Part shown: positions 1-9,721 of the stretch, in pieces
Numbering within the stretch: position 1 is the first letter of the stretch
How the letters are laid out: the number at the start of each line of letters is the position of its first letter
Assembly (NCBI GenBank): GCA_905207235.1
Contig: CAJLKN010000012.1
Coordinates: forward strand, 1-58,673
Reading direction: 5' to 3'
Source of the DNA: an uncultured Eubacteriales bacterium
Lineage (GTDB): Bacteria; Bacillota; Clostridia; Christensenellales; Borkfalkiaceae
DNA length: 58,673 bases
Position numbers and translations under genes: made by a program
Notes under the pieces: model-generated
What the model was told of the DNA's origin: nothing
The model's input: only the letters and a program-made list of their open reading frames with translations
Database searches by the model: none

Positions 1-1152
<1,152 letters not shown>

Positions 1153-1419
1153 TTTTCTCTTCTTTATAGCATATCTCGCTATCTTTCTGAGTTTTTTTAC
1201 TATCCTACAAAAAATTCTACAACTTTAACTCGACTAATTTAATCTTTACAGTTCAAGACTTTATGCAAAATTGCAATTCGCTTTCTTCGTATTAACCAAT
1301 TAATCTAAATTGCCTTTTGTACTTTAATATTTTTCTCTTCTATGCAGTTGTCAGTCTTCGTTTGCTCCGACAAAAGCCGGAGGTCGGTTCGCAAAGAACC
1401 TGCCGTCCAAATCGACAGC
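1153..1419 (-). other. Transcribed leader of the 23S rRNA gene
   Basis: This AT-rich stretch lies between the predicted start point and the mature 23S 5' end. Near its 5' end are small hairpins, GGTTC-TTTGC-GAACC and CTCCG-GCTTTTG-TCGGAG. The rest probably holds the 5' strand of the processing stem, whose partner lies beyond the window. I see no 16S, tRNA or coding sequence. Confidence 0.55.
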
Positions 1420-1425
1420 TTTTAT

Positions 1426-1454
1426 ATCATACCAAAAGGATGCGTAGAAGTCAA
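1426..1454 (-). promoter_or_regulatory. Promoter of the 23S rRNA gene
   Basis: On the minus strand TTGACT (1449-1454) is followed after 17 bases by TATGAT (1426-1431), close to the sigma-A consensus. It points at the 23S gene and predicts transcription from about 1419, giving a leader of about 265 nt. Confidence 0.75.
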
Positions 1455-1582
1455 GCAAATTTTAAAAAAAATTATCGATTTTTATTATTTTTTTATATCT
1501 TTTATTAGTTTTCATTATATGTTGTATATTAACATTTTTTAACGCACAATATAGCGGCGCAAGTCTTTTTTATCAAAAAACA

Positions 1583-1622
1583 AATGCGCGGCGCACGGTA
1601 TAAACCCGTGCGCCGCGCATTA
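1583..1622 (-). terminator. Terminator after the sugar isomerase-like gene
   Basis: A long GC-rich hairpin with about 16-base arms (ATGCGCGGCGCACGG and its complement) is followed on the minus strand by TTTGTTTTTTG. It ends the 1642-2430 transcript and separates it from the 23S promoter. Confidence 0.85.
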
Positions 1623-1641
1623 ATCCGACTGCTGGCTATTA

Positions 1642-2430
1642 TCATTTTACTTTATATACAATTTCTTTGATATATTCCAGAGAGCGGGCGATATCGTCGA
1701 AGTCGGCGTAATTGTCGGAATATACCTCGATTAAAAGCGCCCCGTCGAAGCCCTCGCCTTTGAGCCGCGCGATTATGTCGTTGAAATCGTAAACGCCCGT
1801 GCCGGGAAGGCAGGTTGCGCCGTTTTCATCGACGTCGGAGAGGTGAGCGTACTCGATTGCCCCCGACATATCCTTTATATAAGCCTGATAAGGAAAGCCC
1901 GACATGCGCGCCTGCTTTATATCGAACACGCCGCCGAGCGCGGGAACTCGCCTTTTGAGCTCGGAGAACACGCCCGGTCTGTCGTAGAGCGACCAACGCA
2001 CGTTTTCCAGACATATTTTAAGCGAATAATCGGAGGCGAAATCGCAGATTTCGTTCATGCCCGCCGCAAAAGCGTCAAAGTCGTCGTGCGCCCTGCCGTT
2101 TATGCGGTTAAAGCCGTGAAAGGTATAATTGCCGCAACCGAGCAGCTTCGCCGAACGCCCCACCTGGTCGAGCCAGTAATAGCCGTCCCCCTTTACCCTT
2201 CTCGACGGATTGAAAAAGTTGGGTTCGAAATTGGTCGAATTGACGTGCACGGAATTTACCGCAATGCCTTCCGCCTCTTTTGCGAGCTTTTTTGAAAATT
2301 CGGGGCGATATTCGTAGAAAGTTGAAAAGAAAACTTCCGCGCATTGCGCCCCGAGCGATTTTATTTTTGCCAACGCCTGCTCGGTACTGAGCCGAGGAAA
2401 GAGCGAAGCCGTCGAAATTCCTGTCTGCAT
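1642..2430 (-). CDS. Sugar phosphate isomerase/epimerase-like TIM-barrel protein
   Basis: This 262-residue protein has the size and pattern of the xylose isomerase-like TIM-barrel superfamily (AP endonuclease 2 fold), whose members isomerise or epimerise sugars using a divalent metal. Candidate metal ligands sit at the expected strand ends: E142 in LENVRW, D170 in GVFDIKQAR, H196 in YAHLSDV and E235 in LIEVY. The GTG motif near 210-213 is also typical. The substrate cannot be read from the sequence. The gene is monocistronic, with a terminator behind it. There is no Shine-Dalgarno site: a TATAAT box lies six bases before the ATG, so the mRNA is probably leaderless. The superfamily call is firm; the specific enzyme is unknown. 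Confidence 0.85.
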   Translation of the reverse strand: MQTGISTASLFPRLSTEQALAKIKSLGAQCAEVFFSTFYEYRPEFSKKLAKEAEGIAVNSVHVNSTNFEPNFFNPSRRVKGDGYYWLDQVGRSAKLLGCGNYTFHGFNRINGRAHDDFDAFAAGMNEICDFASDYSLKICLENVRWSLYDRPGVFSELKRRVPALGGVFDIKQARMSGFPYQAYIKDMSGAIEYAHLSDVDENGATCLPGTGVYDFNDIIARLKGEGFDGALLIEVYSDNYADFDDIARSLEYIKEIVYKVK

Positions 2431-2436
2431 ACGGTT

Positions 2437-2465
2437 ATTATATCATAATGCTGACGCAAATGCAA
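2437..2465 (-). promoter_or_regulatory. Promoter with leaderless geometry, sugar isomerase-like gene
   Basis: TTGCAT (2460-2465), a 17-base spacer and TATAAT (2437-2442) precede the ATG at 2430 by only six bases. Transcription should start at or next to the start codon. Confidence 0.7.
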
Positions 2466-2483
2466 TATTCACGGCAAAAAAGG

Positions 2484-2777
2484 CTAATTGCCCGACGCCA
2501 TGTATCTTGCCAGGCAATATGTAATGCCCTCGTCGGCTATTCCCGCCACGGGAGCGAGGGGAAAACCTTCGCCTGCGGGCGCAGCCGATGACTTAAAAGA
2601 AGGCGCGCCTTCGGCGGAAGCACCTCCGAATGCGGAGACGACGGCGGAGAGCTGCTCCGCCTCTTTGAGCATATCGGACGCGCCGTCGCCCGCAATCTGT
2701 TCTATGAGCGGTCGGAATTCGTCCATGTTGCGCGTACCGCCCGCAAGGAGCAAAATCAATAACAATGCCAGTTGCAT
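2484..2777 (-). CDS. Small hypothetical protein with N-terminal hydrophobic segment
   Basis: I do not recognise this protein of 97 residues. It opens with a hydrophobic stretch (MQLALLLILLLAGG) that could be a short membrane anchor, followed by an acidic helix-prone part (about 17-50) and an Ala/Gly/Pro-rich tail. I prefer the ATG at 2777, which has GGGGTG eight or so bases upstream, over the ATG at 2810, which overlaps a TATAAT-like box. It is divergent from the 2828 gene, and the two may share a regulatory region of about 50 bases. Another reading frame is open across it on the plus strand, but that frame lacks a ribosome site. Existence is likely, function unknown. Confidence 0.55.
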   Translation of the reverse strand: MQLALLLILLLAGGTRNMDEFRPLIEQIAGDGASDMLKEAEQLSAVVSAFGGASAEGAPSFKSSAAPAGEGFPLAPVAGIADEGITYCLARYMASGN

Positions 2778-2827
2778 ATTTACACCCCGAAACATAAACT
2801 GTATTATCATTATATGCGAGGTGAAAG

Positions 2828-3115
2828 ATGAGCGATTTCAAAAATTACACCAAAGGGCAAAACACTCCGCCGCAGAGCGGAACGGGAAACGTGGAGAACA
2901 CCGTAAACCTTGCGGCGACGCTCGCAAAGGCGTTTGCGGGCAAGAGCGAAGGGCAGGTTCTTCAGACAATCATCGCGCAGGCGGAACAGGGCAAGCGCGA
3001 CGGAACGCTGACCAACGCCGACCTAGATAATTTTTATTCGACGCTGGCGCCACTCCTCGACGGGTTCAAAAAACGCAAGCTGCAACAGATTATAAAACAG
3101 CTTAAAGCCATTTAG
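2828..3115 (+). CDS. Small hypothetical helical protein
   Basis: This is a 95-residue soluble protein that I cannot assign. The N-terminus (1-25) is polar and probably disordered, and the rest is helix-rich, ending in a basic segment FKKRKLQQIIKQLKAI. The start is supported by GAGGTG seven bases upstream. The stop codon overlaps the end of the convergent cysteine desulfurase-like gene by four bases, so both 3' ends are shared. No signal peptide or membrane segment is seen. Confidence 0.65.
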   Translation: MSDFKNYTKGQNTPPQSGTGNVENTVNLAATLAKAFAGKSEGQVLQTIIAQAEQGKRDGTLTNADLDNFYSTLAPLLDGFKKRKLQQIIKQLKAI

Positions 3116-4236
3116 CGGGGGCAACGCGCGGCGAGTTCGCCCACGGCGCTCAAAAAATAATTTACTTCGCCCGAAGTATTGAACGAACTTAACGACGCCC
3201 TTACCAATCCGTCCGAACCGAGCGCCTCGTGCATGAGCGGAGCGCAGTGCAGTCCGCCGCGGACGCATATTCCGAATTCCTCCGAAAGGAGAGACGCAAC
3301 CTCTTCGGACTGCATTCCCGCCAGCGAAAAAGCCGCGATGCCGTAAGGATTGGAGCGGGAATATACCTTTACGCCCTTTATCTGGTGCAGACCGTTTATG
3401 AGCAGGTCGGTGAGGTAAATAGTTCTGTCGCGGTTTTCGTAAAGTCGGCTGGAAAGATAGAGAACGCCCTCGCCGAGAGAAACGGCCGCGGGGTAATTGA
3501 GCGTGCCCGCTTCGAGCCTGTCGGGATAGAAATCGGGCATGTGCGCGTTGGCGCTGTCGCTGCCCGTTCCGCCGAACATCACGGGCGCGGGATTGAAGCG
3601 TTCGGAAAAAATCAGAGCGCCGCAGCCCTGCGCGGCGAGCATTCCCTTGTGCCCTGCCACCGCGAGGGCGTCTATTCCCGACGCCGTTATGTCTATTTTA
3701 TCGTGTCCGCAGGCCTGGGCTCCGTCGCATATGAGATATGCCGACGGCGGCATTGCGGCTTTTACTGCGCACAGGTCGGGGGATATGCCCGTAACGTTGG
3801 AAGCGAGAGTTATGACTACCGCCTTTGTATCCTCTTCGATGAGGGATATGAGCGCGCCGATGTCGAAATATCCGTGTTTGTCCAGCGGGGCATACCTGAC
3901 AATCGCACCCTTGTCCTGCAAAACGCGTAGGGGACGCAGCACAGAATTGTGCTCGGCGACAGTGGTTACTATTTTATCTCCCGCCGAAAGCGAGCCGAGT
4001 ATGGCGATATTGAGAGCCTCGGTACAGTTTTTGGTAAAAATCACCCTGTCTGGCGAACTTCCGCCGAAAAAATCGCACAAAAGCGTGCGCACGGTGAATA
4101 ACCTTTCTGCGCACGCAAGCGAAAGAGAATGTCCGCTTCTGCCCGGATTGGCGCCCGCTTTGAGCGCAGCCGACGCGGCGCATATTACCTCGTCGGGCTT
4201 GAAGCCGCCCGTGGCGGCATTATCGAAATATATCAT
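3112..4236 (-). CDS. Cysteine desulfurase-like class V aminotransferase
   Basis: This is a PLP enzyme of the aminotransferase class V group, close to NifS/SufS-type cysteine desulfurases. H96 in AEHNSV, D171 and Q174 in CDGAQA and the Schiff-base lysine K197 in AGHKGM fit the PLP pocket. The C-terminal GGLHCAP followed by H and then FNTSGEV is typical of the subfamily (TIGR01977) usually found beside selenium or sulfur relay proteins. The length, 374 residues, is normal. The gene is divergent from the DUF3343 gene at 4322, a recurrent partner of this subfamily, which supports a joint role in moving sulfur or selenium. The actual substrate is not known. A weak GGGGGA ribosome site precedes the ATG. 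Confidence 0.88.
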   Translation of the reverse strand: MIYFDNAATGGFKPDEVICAASAALKAGANPGRSGHSLSLACAERLFTVRTLLCDFFGGSSPDRVIFTKNCTEALNIAILGSLSAGDKIVTTVAEHNSVLRPLRVLQDKGAIVRYAPLDKHGYFDIGALISLIEEDTKAVVITLASNVTGISPDLCAVKAAMPPSAYLICDGAQACGHDKIDITASGIDALAVAGHKGMLAAQGCGALIFSERFNPAPVMFGGTGSDSANAHMPDFYPDRLEAGTLNYPAAVSLGEGVLYLSSRLYENRDRTIYLTDLLINGLHQIKGVKVYSRSNPYGIAAFSLAGMQSEEVASLLSEEFGICVRGGLHCAPLMHEALGSDGLVRASLSSFNTSGEVNYFLSAVGELAARCPR

Positions 4237-4321
4237 AACCTGTCCCCCTTCCCCGACTGACTTTATGCTGTCAGCCGCATACGTAATTACATAATAAATA
4301 TACTTACAGAGGTTGAATTAT

Positions 4322-4582
4322 ATGACATATATGCTGGCGGTATTCAGATCGCGCTCGCAGGCGATAGACTGCAACCGCAAACTCAAATGTGCGGGGATAA
4401 ACTCCGCACTTGTAAATACGCCAAAGGAGGCGCATATAGGCTGCGGATTGAGCGTAAAGGTCGATGCTCAACAAGCTGAAAGGGCAAAAAGGCTGATTAT
4501 TGCGGCGAGATTTACCAACTTTTACGGCTTTATGAACATGAACACGGTATGCGGTTCGACTTTTATTTCGCCCATGAGATAA
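4322..4582 (+). CDS. DUF3343 family putative sulfur/selenium carrier-like protein
   Basis: An 86-residue protein matching the DUF3343 pattern: an opening beta strand and helix that pick out 'lk..gi' (KLKCAGINSALVNTP), then a CGL motif (IGCGLSVKV) whose cysteine is the likely functional residue, as in the YedF/TusA-linked carrier-like proteins. The ATG at 4322 is chosen because AGAGG at 4309-4313 lies eight bases upstream; an in-frame TTG at 4313 overlaps that site. It is divergent from the cysteine desulfurase-like gene, which fits a donor/acceptor pair. The family has no established biochemical role. Confidence 0.75.
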   Translation: MTYMLAVFRSRSQAIDCNRKLKCAGINSALVNTPKEAHIGCGLSVKVDAQQAERAKRLIIAARFTNFYGFMNMNTVCGSTFISPMR

Positions 4583-4587
4583 TACGC

Positions 4588-4616
4588 TTGCGCGACGGCT
4601 TGCAAGGTGTTACAAT
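4588..4616 (+). promoter_or_regulatory. Possible promoter with leaderless geometry, nth
   Basis: TTGCGC (4588-4593), a 17-base spacer and TACAAT (4611-4616) stand six bases before the nth ATG. The -35 box is weak. No ribosome site lies within 15 bases of the ATG. Confidence 0.5.
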
Positions 4617-4622
4617 ATTTAT

Positions 4623-5279
4623 ATGTACGAAGCCGAAATACTTAAAGAACTTGAAAGACTTTACCCCGACGCGCGCCCCGCGCTGAAATACTCTTCGCCT
4701 TACGAACTGCTTGTCGCGGTCATACTGTCCGCCCAATGCACGGACGAGCGAGTAAACAAAGTTACGGCGGAACTGTTCAAAGAACACAATACCCCCCGCA
4801 CTATGCTTGAATTATCGCAGGAAGAGCTTGAAAAATATATTTTCAGTTGCGGGCTGTACCGCAGCAAGGCGGCGCATATACTTTCCGCTTCGCGCGACAT
4901 AGTCGAAAAGTTCGGCGGCGAAGTGCCGCACGAACACAAACAGCTGAAAAGCCTTGCGGGCGTAGGACAGAAAACTGCCAACGTAGTGTATTCGGTGGCG
5001 TTCGGCGGGGACGCGATTGCCGTGGACACGCACGTATTCAGAGTGTCGAACAGGCTGGGGCTTGCCCGCGCGGACACTCCCGAAAAAACCGAACTTCAAC
5101 TCAGGCAGACAATTCCGCAGGAGGATTGGAGCAAAGCGCACCACTGGCTGATTTATCACGGCAGGCAGGTATGCCACTCGCAGAAGCCCGACTGCATAAA
5201 CTGCACTTTGAATGTATGGTGCCCCTATTTCGCCTCGACGCGCGGGAACAATGCGCGGCAAAGCGAAAAAGAAGATTAG
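4623..5279 (+). CDS. nth: Endonuclease III
   Basis: DNA glycosylase/AP lyase that removes oxidised pyrimidines in base excision repair. The helix-hairpin-helix and Gly/Pro-Asp loop occupy about 108-137 (LAGVGQKTANV), with the catalytic lysine K117 and aspartate D135 (AVDTHV). The iron-sulfur loop is complete: C184, C191, C194 and C200 give the C-x6-C-x2-C-x5-C spacing. The length of 218 residues is typical. The gene is monocistronic and ends in a strong terminator. It lacks a Shine-Dalgarno site; see the promoter at 4588-4616. Confidence 0.96.
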   Translation: MYEAEILKELERLYPDARPALKYSSPYELLVAVILSAQCTDERVNKVTAELFKEHNTPRTMLELSQEELEKYIFSCGLYRSKAAHILSASRDIVEKFGGEVPHEHKQLKSLAGVGQKTANVVYSVAFGGDAIAVDTHVFRVSNRLGLARADTPEKTELQLRQTIPQEDWSKAHHWLIYHGRQVCHSQKPDCINCTLNVWCPYFASTRGNNARQSEKED

Positions 5280-5294
5280 TTTTTCATAAAATTG

Positions 5295-5327
5295 TGCCCG
5301 CGGGCGATTTGCAATCGCCCGCGGGCA
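5295..5327 (+). terminator. Terminator of nth
   Basis: Fourteen-base arms (TGCCCGCGGGCGAT and complement) around a 5-base loop are followed by TTTTTCTGTTT. Confidence 0.88.
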
Positions 5328-5354
5328 TTTTTCTGTTTAAATACAATTAAAAAA

Positions 5355-5384
5355 CCGCGGCGCGCAAATTAATGCGCGCCGCGG
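5355..5384. repeat. GC-rich palindrome between nth and tuf terminators
   Basis: The arms CCGCGGCGCGCA and TGCGCGCCGCGG enclose AATTAA. It sits between two other hairpins, has no T-tract on either side and is not needed as a terminator. Similar GCGCGCC-containing palindromes recur in other spacers of the window. Confidence 0.6.
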
Positions 5385-5428
5385 ACTTAATTCTGAATTA
5401 TTGCGGCTGACTGAAAAAGATAACAAAA

Positions 5429-5456
5429 AAAGACCTTGCGCGAACGCAAGGTCTTT
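5429..5456 (-). terminator. Terminator of tuf
   Basis: Arms AAAGACCTTGCG and complement around CGAA, followed on the minus strand by TTTTTTTGTTATC, end the tuf transcript. Confidence 0.88.
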
Positions 5457-5468
5457 GAATTTTTTTAA

Positions 5469-6689
5469 TTACTTAAGAAGTTTAGCGATGACGCCGGAAC
5501 CAACCGTTCTGCCGCCTTCACGGATAGCGAACTTAAGTTTTTCTTCAACAGCAACGGGCTTGATGAGCTCAACCGTGATAGTTACATGGTCGCCGGGCAT
5601 TACCATTTCGGTGCCTTCGGGAAGCTCGATGGAGCCGGTTACGTCGGTAGTTCTGATGAAGAACTGAGGACGATAGTGGTTGAAGAAAGGAGTGTGACGT
5701 CCGCCTTCCTCTGCTTTAAGAACGTAAACCTGAGCTTCGAACTTGGTTGCGGTCTTAACTGTGCCGGGCTTAGCGAGAACCTGACCTTTTTCGATACCCT
5801 TTCTGTCGATACCGCGAAGAAGAGCGCCGATGTTGTAACCAGCGATTGCTTCGTCAACCGACTTGTGGAACATTTCGAGACCGGTGATGGTCGTGCCAAC
5901 GGGCTTGTCGATGAGGCCTACGATTTCTGCGGGATCGCCGACGTGAGCTACACCTCTTTCTACACGACCAGTAGCAACGGTGCCGCGGCCGGAAATGGTG
6001 AATACGTCTTCGACGGGAAGAAGGAAGGGCTTTTCGGTATCACGTACGGGAGTAGGAATGTACTCGTCGATCGTGTCCATAAGCTGAAGGATGCACTGGC
6101 ATTCGGGAGAAGCAAGAACTTCTGCGTCGGAGCAGCCGGAGGTTGCCTTTTCGAGTGCTTTGAGTGCGGAACCGCGGATGATGGGAGTATCGTCGCCGGG
6201 GAAGCCATAAGAATTAAGAGTTTCTCTGATTTCCATTTCAACGAGCTCGAGAAGTTCGGGGTCGTCCATCTGGTCGCACTTGTTGAGGAATACTACGATG
6301 TAAGGAACGCCTACCTGACGAGCAAGGAGGATGTGCTCCTTGGTCTGGGGCATGGGACCGTCGGTTGCTGCAACAACGAGGATTGCGCCATCCATCTGAG
6401 CGGCACCGGTGATCATGTTCTTGACATAGTCAGCATGTCCCGGGCAGTCAACGTGTGCGTAGTGACGCTTTGCGGTTTCATATTCTACGTGTGCGGTGTT
6501 TATTGTGATACCACGAGCCTTCTCTTCGGGAGCCTTATCGATTTCGTCGTATCTCATCTTCTGTGCCTGACCCTTGCATGCCATAACCATGGTGATAGCT
6601 GCGGTCAAAGTGGTCTTACCGTGGTCAACGTGGCCGATGGTGCCGATGTTAACGTGAGGTTTGCTGTTGTCATACTTAGCCTTTGCCAT
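5469..6689 (-). CDS. tuf: Translation elongation factor Tu
   Basis: GTPase that delivers aminoacyl-tRNA to the ribosomal A site. The G motifs are intact: GHVDHGKT at 19-26, switch I RGITIN near 59-64, DCPGH at 81-85 and NKCD at 136-139, followed by the two beta-barrel domains. At 406 residues it is about ten longer than E. coli EF-Tu; the extra residues seem to fall in the G domain near 175-205 (a cysteine-containing segment around SPECQC). It follows fusA as in a standard str operon but also has its own promoter at 6802-6830 and a 230-base leader region. The ribosome site is AGGAG. Confidence 0.98.
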   Translation of the reverse strand: MAKAKYDNSKPHVNIGTIGHVDHGKTTLTAAITMVMACKGQAQKMRYDEIDKAPEEKARGITINTAHVEYETAKRHYAHVDCPGHADYVKNMITGAAQMDGAILVVAATDGPMPQTKEHILLARQVGVPYIVVFLNKCDQMDDPELLELVEMEIRETLNSYGFPGDDTPIIRGSALKALEKATSGCSDAEVLASPECQCILQLMDTIDEYIPTPVRDTEKPFLLPVEDVFTISGRGTVATGRVERGVAHVGDPAEIVGLIDKPVGTTITGLEMFHKSVDEAIAGYNIGALLRGIDRKGIEKGQVLAKPGTVKTATKFEAQVYVLKAEEGGRHTPFFNHYRPQFFIRTTDVTGSIELPEGTEMVMPGDHVTITVELIKPVAVEEKLKFAIREGGRTVGSGVIAKLLK

Positions 6690-6801
6690 TTTTAGTTTCT
6701 CCTATAAAAATTTATTTTAAATGATAACTTACGCCTTTTGGCGTCGCAGCTATCTATCATTATCTGTCGCTGCAAATATTGTCGCCTTGCGCGTCGTTTA
6801 T

Positions 6802-6830
6802 ATTATATCTTACATTTACAAAAAACACAA
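6802..6830 (-). promoter_or_regulatory. Promoter of tuf
   Basis: TTGTGT (6825-6830), a 17-base spacer and TATAAT (6802-6807). The leader that follows (about 6690-6795) can form GCAGC...GCTGC and ACGCC-AAAA-GGCGT hairpins. Confidence 0.7.
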
Positions 6831-6918
6831 TTATTTTTCCGTGCTTTTTGCAAAAAATTGCTCGGCGCGCGTAAGGCGGTATTTATGAATATTCCGCTAT
6901 TGCGGCGTTAAAGTTTTA

Positions 6919-9030
6919 TCAGTTGGCGTTTCTCTTTGCTCTCTCGCCGATAACCTTTTCGGCAACCGACTTGGGAACTTCGGCATAATGGTCGAACTGC
7001 ATCGTGAACTGACCGCGACCCTGAGTACGCGAACGGAGGTCAGTCGCATAACCGAACATTTCGGAAAGGGGAACTTCGGCATCGACAACCTTTGCGCCTG
7101 CGCGGTCGTCTGTCGATACGATAGTACCGCGGCGTGCGGTAACGTTGCCCATGATATCGCCGAAATAGTCGTCGGGAGTGATGATTTCAACCTTCATTAT
7201 GGGTTCGAGAAGAACGGGTTTAGCCTTGGTCATGCCGTCTTTGAACGCCATGGAACCTGCAATCTGGAATGCCATTTCGGAGGAGTCGACCTCGTGGTAG
7301 CTTCCGTCGTAAACCTGAACCTTGAAGTCAACCATTTCGTAACCTGCAAGGTAACCGTTCTTTGCCGCGCCCTGAATACCCTTGTCGATAGCGGGGATAT
7401 ATTCCTTGGGAATAGAGCCGCCGACGGTGAGGTCTTCGAACACGTAGCCCGAACCGGGTTCGCCGGGGATGAGGTGAATTTTGCAGTGGCCGTACTGACC
7501 TTTACCGCCGGACTGACGCTTGTAAAGTCCTTCTGCGTCGCATGCCTGACGGAAAGTTTCGCGGTAAGCAACCTGAGGTGCGCCGACGTTTGCTTCAACC
7601 TTGAATTCGCGCAGAAGTCTGTCGACGATGATGTCGAGGTGAAGTTCGCCCATGCCCGCGATGATCGTCTGACCCGTTTCCTGATCGGTATAAGTCTTGA
7701 ACGTGGGGTCTTCCTCTGCGAGCTTGATAAGCGCCATGGTCATCTTTTCCTGGCCTGCTTTTGTCTTGGGCTCGATGGAAAGCTGAATAACGGGGTCGGA
7801 GAAAGTCATCTGTTCGAGAACGATGGGATGAGCTTCGTCGCACAGCGTGTCGCCCGTGGTCGTATCTTTAAGACCTACTATGGCGCAGATATCGCCCGAG
7901 TAAATCTTGGGAATTTCCATACGGGTGTTTGCGTGCATCTGCACGAGACGGCCTACTCTTTCTCTCTTGCCCTTTGTGGAGTTATATACATATGAACCCG
8001 ACTCGAGAACGCCGGAGTATGCTCTGAAATATGCAAGGCGGCCTACGAAGGGGTCGGTTGCAATCTTGAATGCAAGTCCGGAGAAAGGTTCGTCGTCGGA
8101 AGTTTTTCTTTCCTCTTCCTGTTCGGTAACGGGGTTGATACCCTTTACGTGGTCGATATCGACGGGGGAAGGAAGGAAATCTACGACTGCGTCGAGGAGC
8201 ATCTGAACGCCCTTGTTCTTATAGGAAGAACCGCAGAGAACGGGCGTGCACTTCATAGCGATGGTTGCCTTTCTCAGTCCCATACGGATTTCGTCGGGAG
8301 TGAGTTCCATGGTTTCGAGGAACTTTTCCATAAGTTCGTCGTCGCCTTCGGCAGCCGCCTCCATAACTGCGAGGTGTCCTGCCTCTGCCTCGTCGCGCAG
8401 CTCTTCGGGAATGTCTGCCTTATGATACTGCTTGCCGTCGTCGGAATCGTAAATTTCGGCGTTCATTTCGATGAGGTCAACGATACCTTTGAAGGTGTCT
8501 TCCTTACCGATGGGCAGTTCGATGGGAACGGGGTTGGCATTGAGCCTTTCCTTCATCATCCTTACCGCTCTTTCGAAGTTAGCGCCGTTTATATCCATTT
8601 TGTTGACGTATGCAATGCGGGGAACCTTGTACTTGTCAGCCTGACGCCATACGGTTTCGGACTGGGGTTCGACGCCGCCCTTCGCGCAGAAGGTTGCAAC
8701 CGCGCCGTCGAGTACGCGGAGCGAACGTTCAACTTCAACGGTGAAGTCAACGTGTCCCGGGGTATCGATTATGTTAATTCTGCATTCGTCAGCCTTGGTT
8801 TTGCCCGTTCTGGTCCAATGGCAGGTGGTTGCAGCCGAAGTTATGGTTATGCCGCGCTCCTGCTCCTGAACCATCCAGTCCATGGTTGCCTGACCGTCGT
8901 GGACTTCGCCAATCTTATGATTGATACCGGTATAATAAAGGATACGCTCGGTAGTCGTCGTTTTGCCCGCGTCTATGTGCGCCATTATACCGATGTTTCT
9001 GGTATGCAATAAGTCGTATTCTCTTGCCAT
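6919..9030 (-). CDS. fusA: Translation elongation factor G
   Basis: Ribosomal translocase GTPase of 703 residues, normal length. The P-loop AHIDAGKT is at 17-24, followed by the RGITI switch, DTPGH and NKMD motifs, and the five-domain arrangement with the SGGKGQYGH region of domain IV. It lies 14 bases after rpsG in the str operon. Confidence 0.98.
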   Translation of the reverse strand: MAREYDLLHTRNIGIMAHIDAGKTTTTERILYYTGINHKIGEVHDGQATMDWMVQEQERGITITSAATTCHWTRTGKTKADECRINIIDTPGHVDFTVEVERSLRVLDGAVATFCAKGGVEPQSETVWRQADKYKVPRIAYVNKMDINGANFERAVRMMKERLNANPVPIELPIGKEDTFKGIVDLIEMNAEIYDSDDGKQYHKADIPEELRDEAEAGHLAVMEAAAEGDDELMEKFLETMELTPDEIRMGLRKATIAMKCTPVLCGSSYKNKGVQMLLDAVVDFLPSPVDIDHVKGINPVTEQEEERKTSDDEPFSGLAFKIATDPFVGRLAYFRAYSGVLESGSYVYNSTKGKRERVGRLVQMHANTRMEIPKIYSGDICAIVGLKDTTTGDTLCDEAHPIVLEQMTFSDPVIQLSIEPKTKAGQEKMTMALIKLAEEDPTFKTYTDQETGQTIIAGMGELHLDIIVDRLLREFKVEANVGAPQVAYRETFRQACDAEGLYKRQSGGKGQYGHCKIHLIPGEPGSGYVFEDLTVGGSIPKEYIPAIDKGIQGAAKNGYLAGYEMVDFKVQVYDGSYHEVDSSEMAFQIAGSMAFKDGMTKAKPVLLEPIMKVEIITPDDYFGDIMGNVTARRGTIVSTDDRAGAKVVDAEVPLSEMFGYATDLRSRTQGRGQFTMQFDHYAEVPKSVAEKVIGERAKRNAN

Positions 9031-9044
9031 AGTTTAAACTCCGA

Positions 9045-9515
9045 TCAGAATCTGAAATGAGCAAATGCCTTGTTGGCTTCTGCCATTCTGTGCGTATCTT
9101 CCTTCTTCTTTACAGAACCGCCGGTGTTGTTGAACGCGTCCATAAGCTCTGCTGCGAGTTTGTTGCACATTTCCCTCTCGGAACGCTTTCTGGTGTTGGT
9201 TACCAGCCAGCGGATGGCAAGGGTCTGCCTTCTTTCGGGACGGATTTCGATGGGAACCTGATAGTTCGCGCCGCCTACTCTCCTCGCCTTGACTTCCAAT
9301 ACGGGCATGATGTTGTTCATTGCCTGATTGAAAATATCCATGGGGTCTTGTCCGAGCTTTTCGCTCGCTATTTTAAAAGCATCGTAAACGATGTTCTGTG
9401 CCGTACCTCTTTTGCCGTCGTACATTATCTGGTTGATGAGTTTGGTTACAACCTTGGAATTGTACACGGGATCGGGTAATACGTCCCTCTTGGGAACGCT
9501 TCCTCTTCTGGGCAT
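9045..9515 (-). CDS. rpsG: 30S ribosomal protein S7
   Basis: Primary 16S rRNA-binding protein that nucleates the 30S head. The 156 residues match the family from MPRRGSV through the DPVYNSKVV region to the C-terminal MAEANKAFAHFRF. The ribosome site AGGAGG precedes the ATG. The gap to rpsL (206 bases) is longer than usual for this pair and shows no terminator, promoter or gene that I can support. Confidence 0.97.
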   Translation of the reverse strand: MPRRGSVPKRDVLPDPVYNSKVVTKLINQIMYDGKRGTAQNIVYDAFKIASEKLGQDPMDIFNQAMNNIMPVLEVKARRVGGANYQVPIEIRPERRQTLAIRWLVTNTRKRSEREMCNKLAAELMDAFNNTGGSVKKKEDTHRMAEANKAFAHFRF

Positions 9516-9721
9516 AATTTAATCCTCCTTTAAAAATTTGTATTAAGGGTTTTAACCTTAAATAAGCTATTGCTTGCCGCCTTTGCGGTAGCAAATCTTC
9601 TCCGCAATGTCTTGCGAATACTGCCTATTCTTTGTCGGTTAAGGGTAGATATATTCCCAACAAGAATAAACATTAATAATTATATGGTTATTGTTGAAAT
9701 TTAAACTTTTGTCAAAGCCGA

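Noticed and set aside
2488..3030. 180-codon ORF on the plus strand
   Set aside because: It overlaps two better-supported small genes, has no ribosome site and shows the low-complexity Ala/Arg pattern of an antisense shadow.
5586..6695. 369-codon ORF opposite tuf
   Set aside because: Shadow of EF-Tu codon bias on the other strand; similar long shadows lie opposite fusA (6988-7995) and elsewhere.
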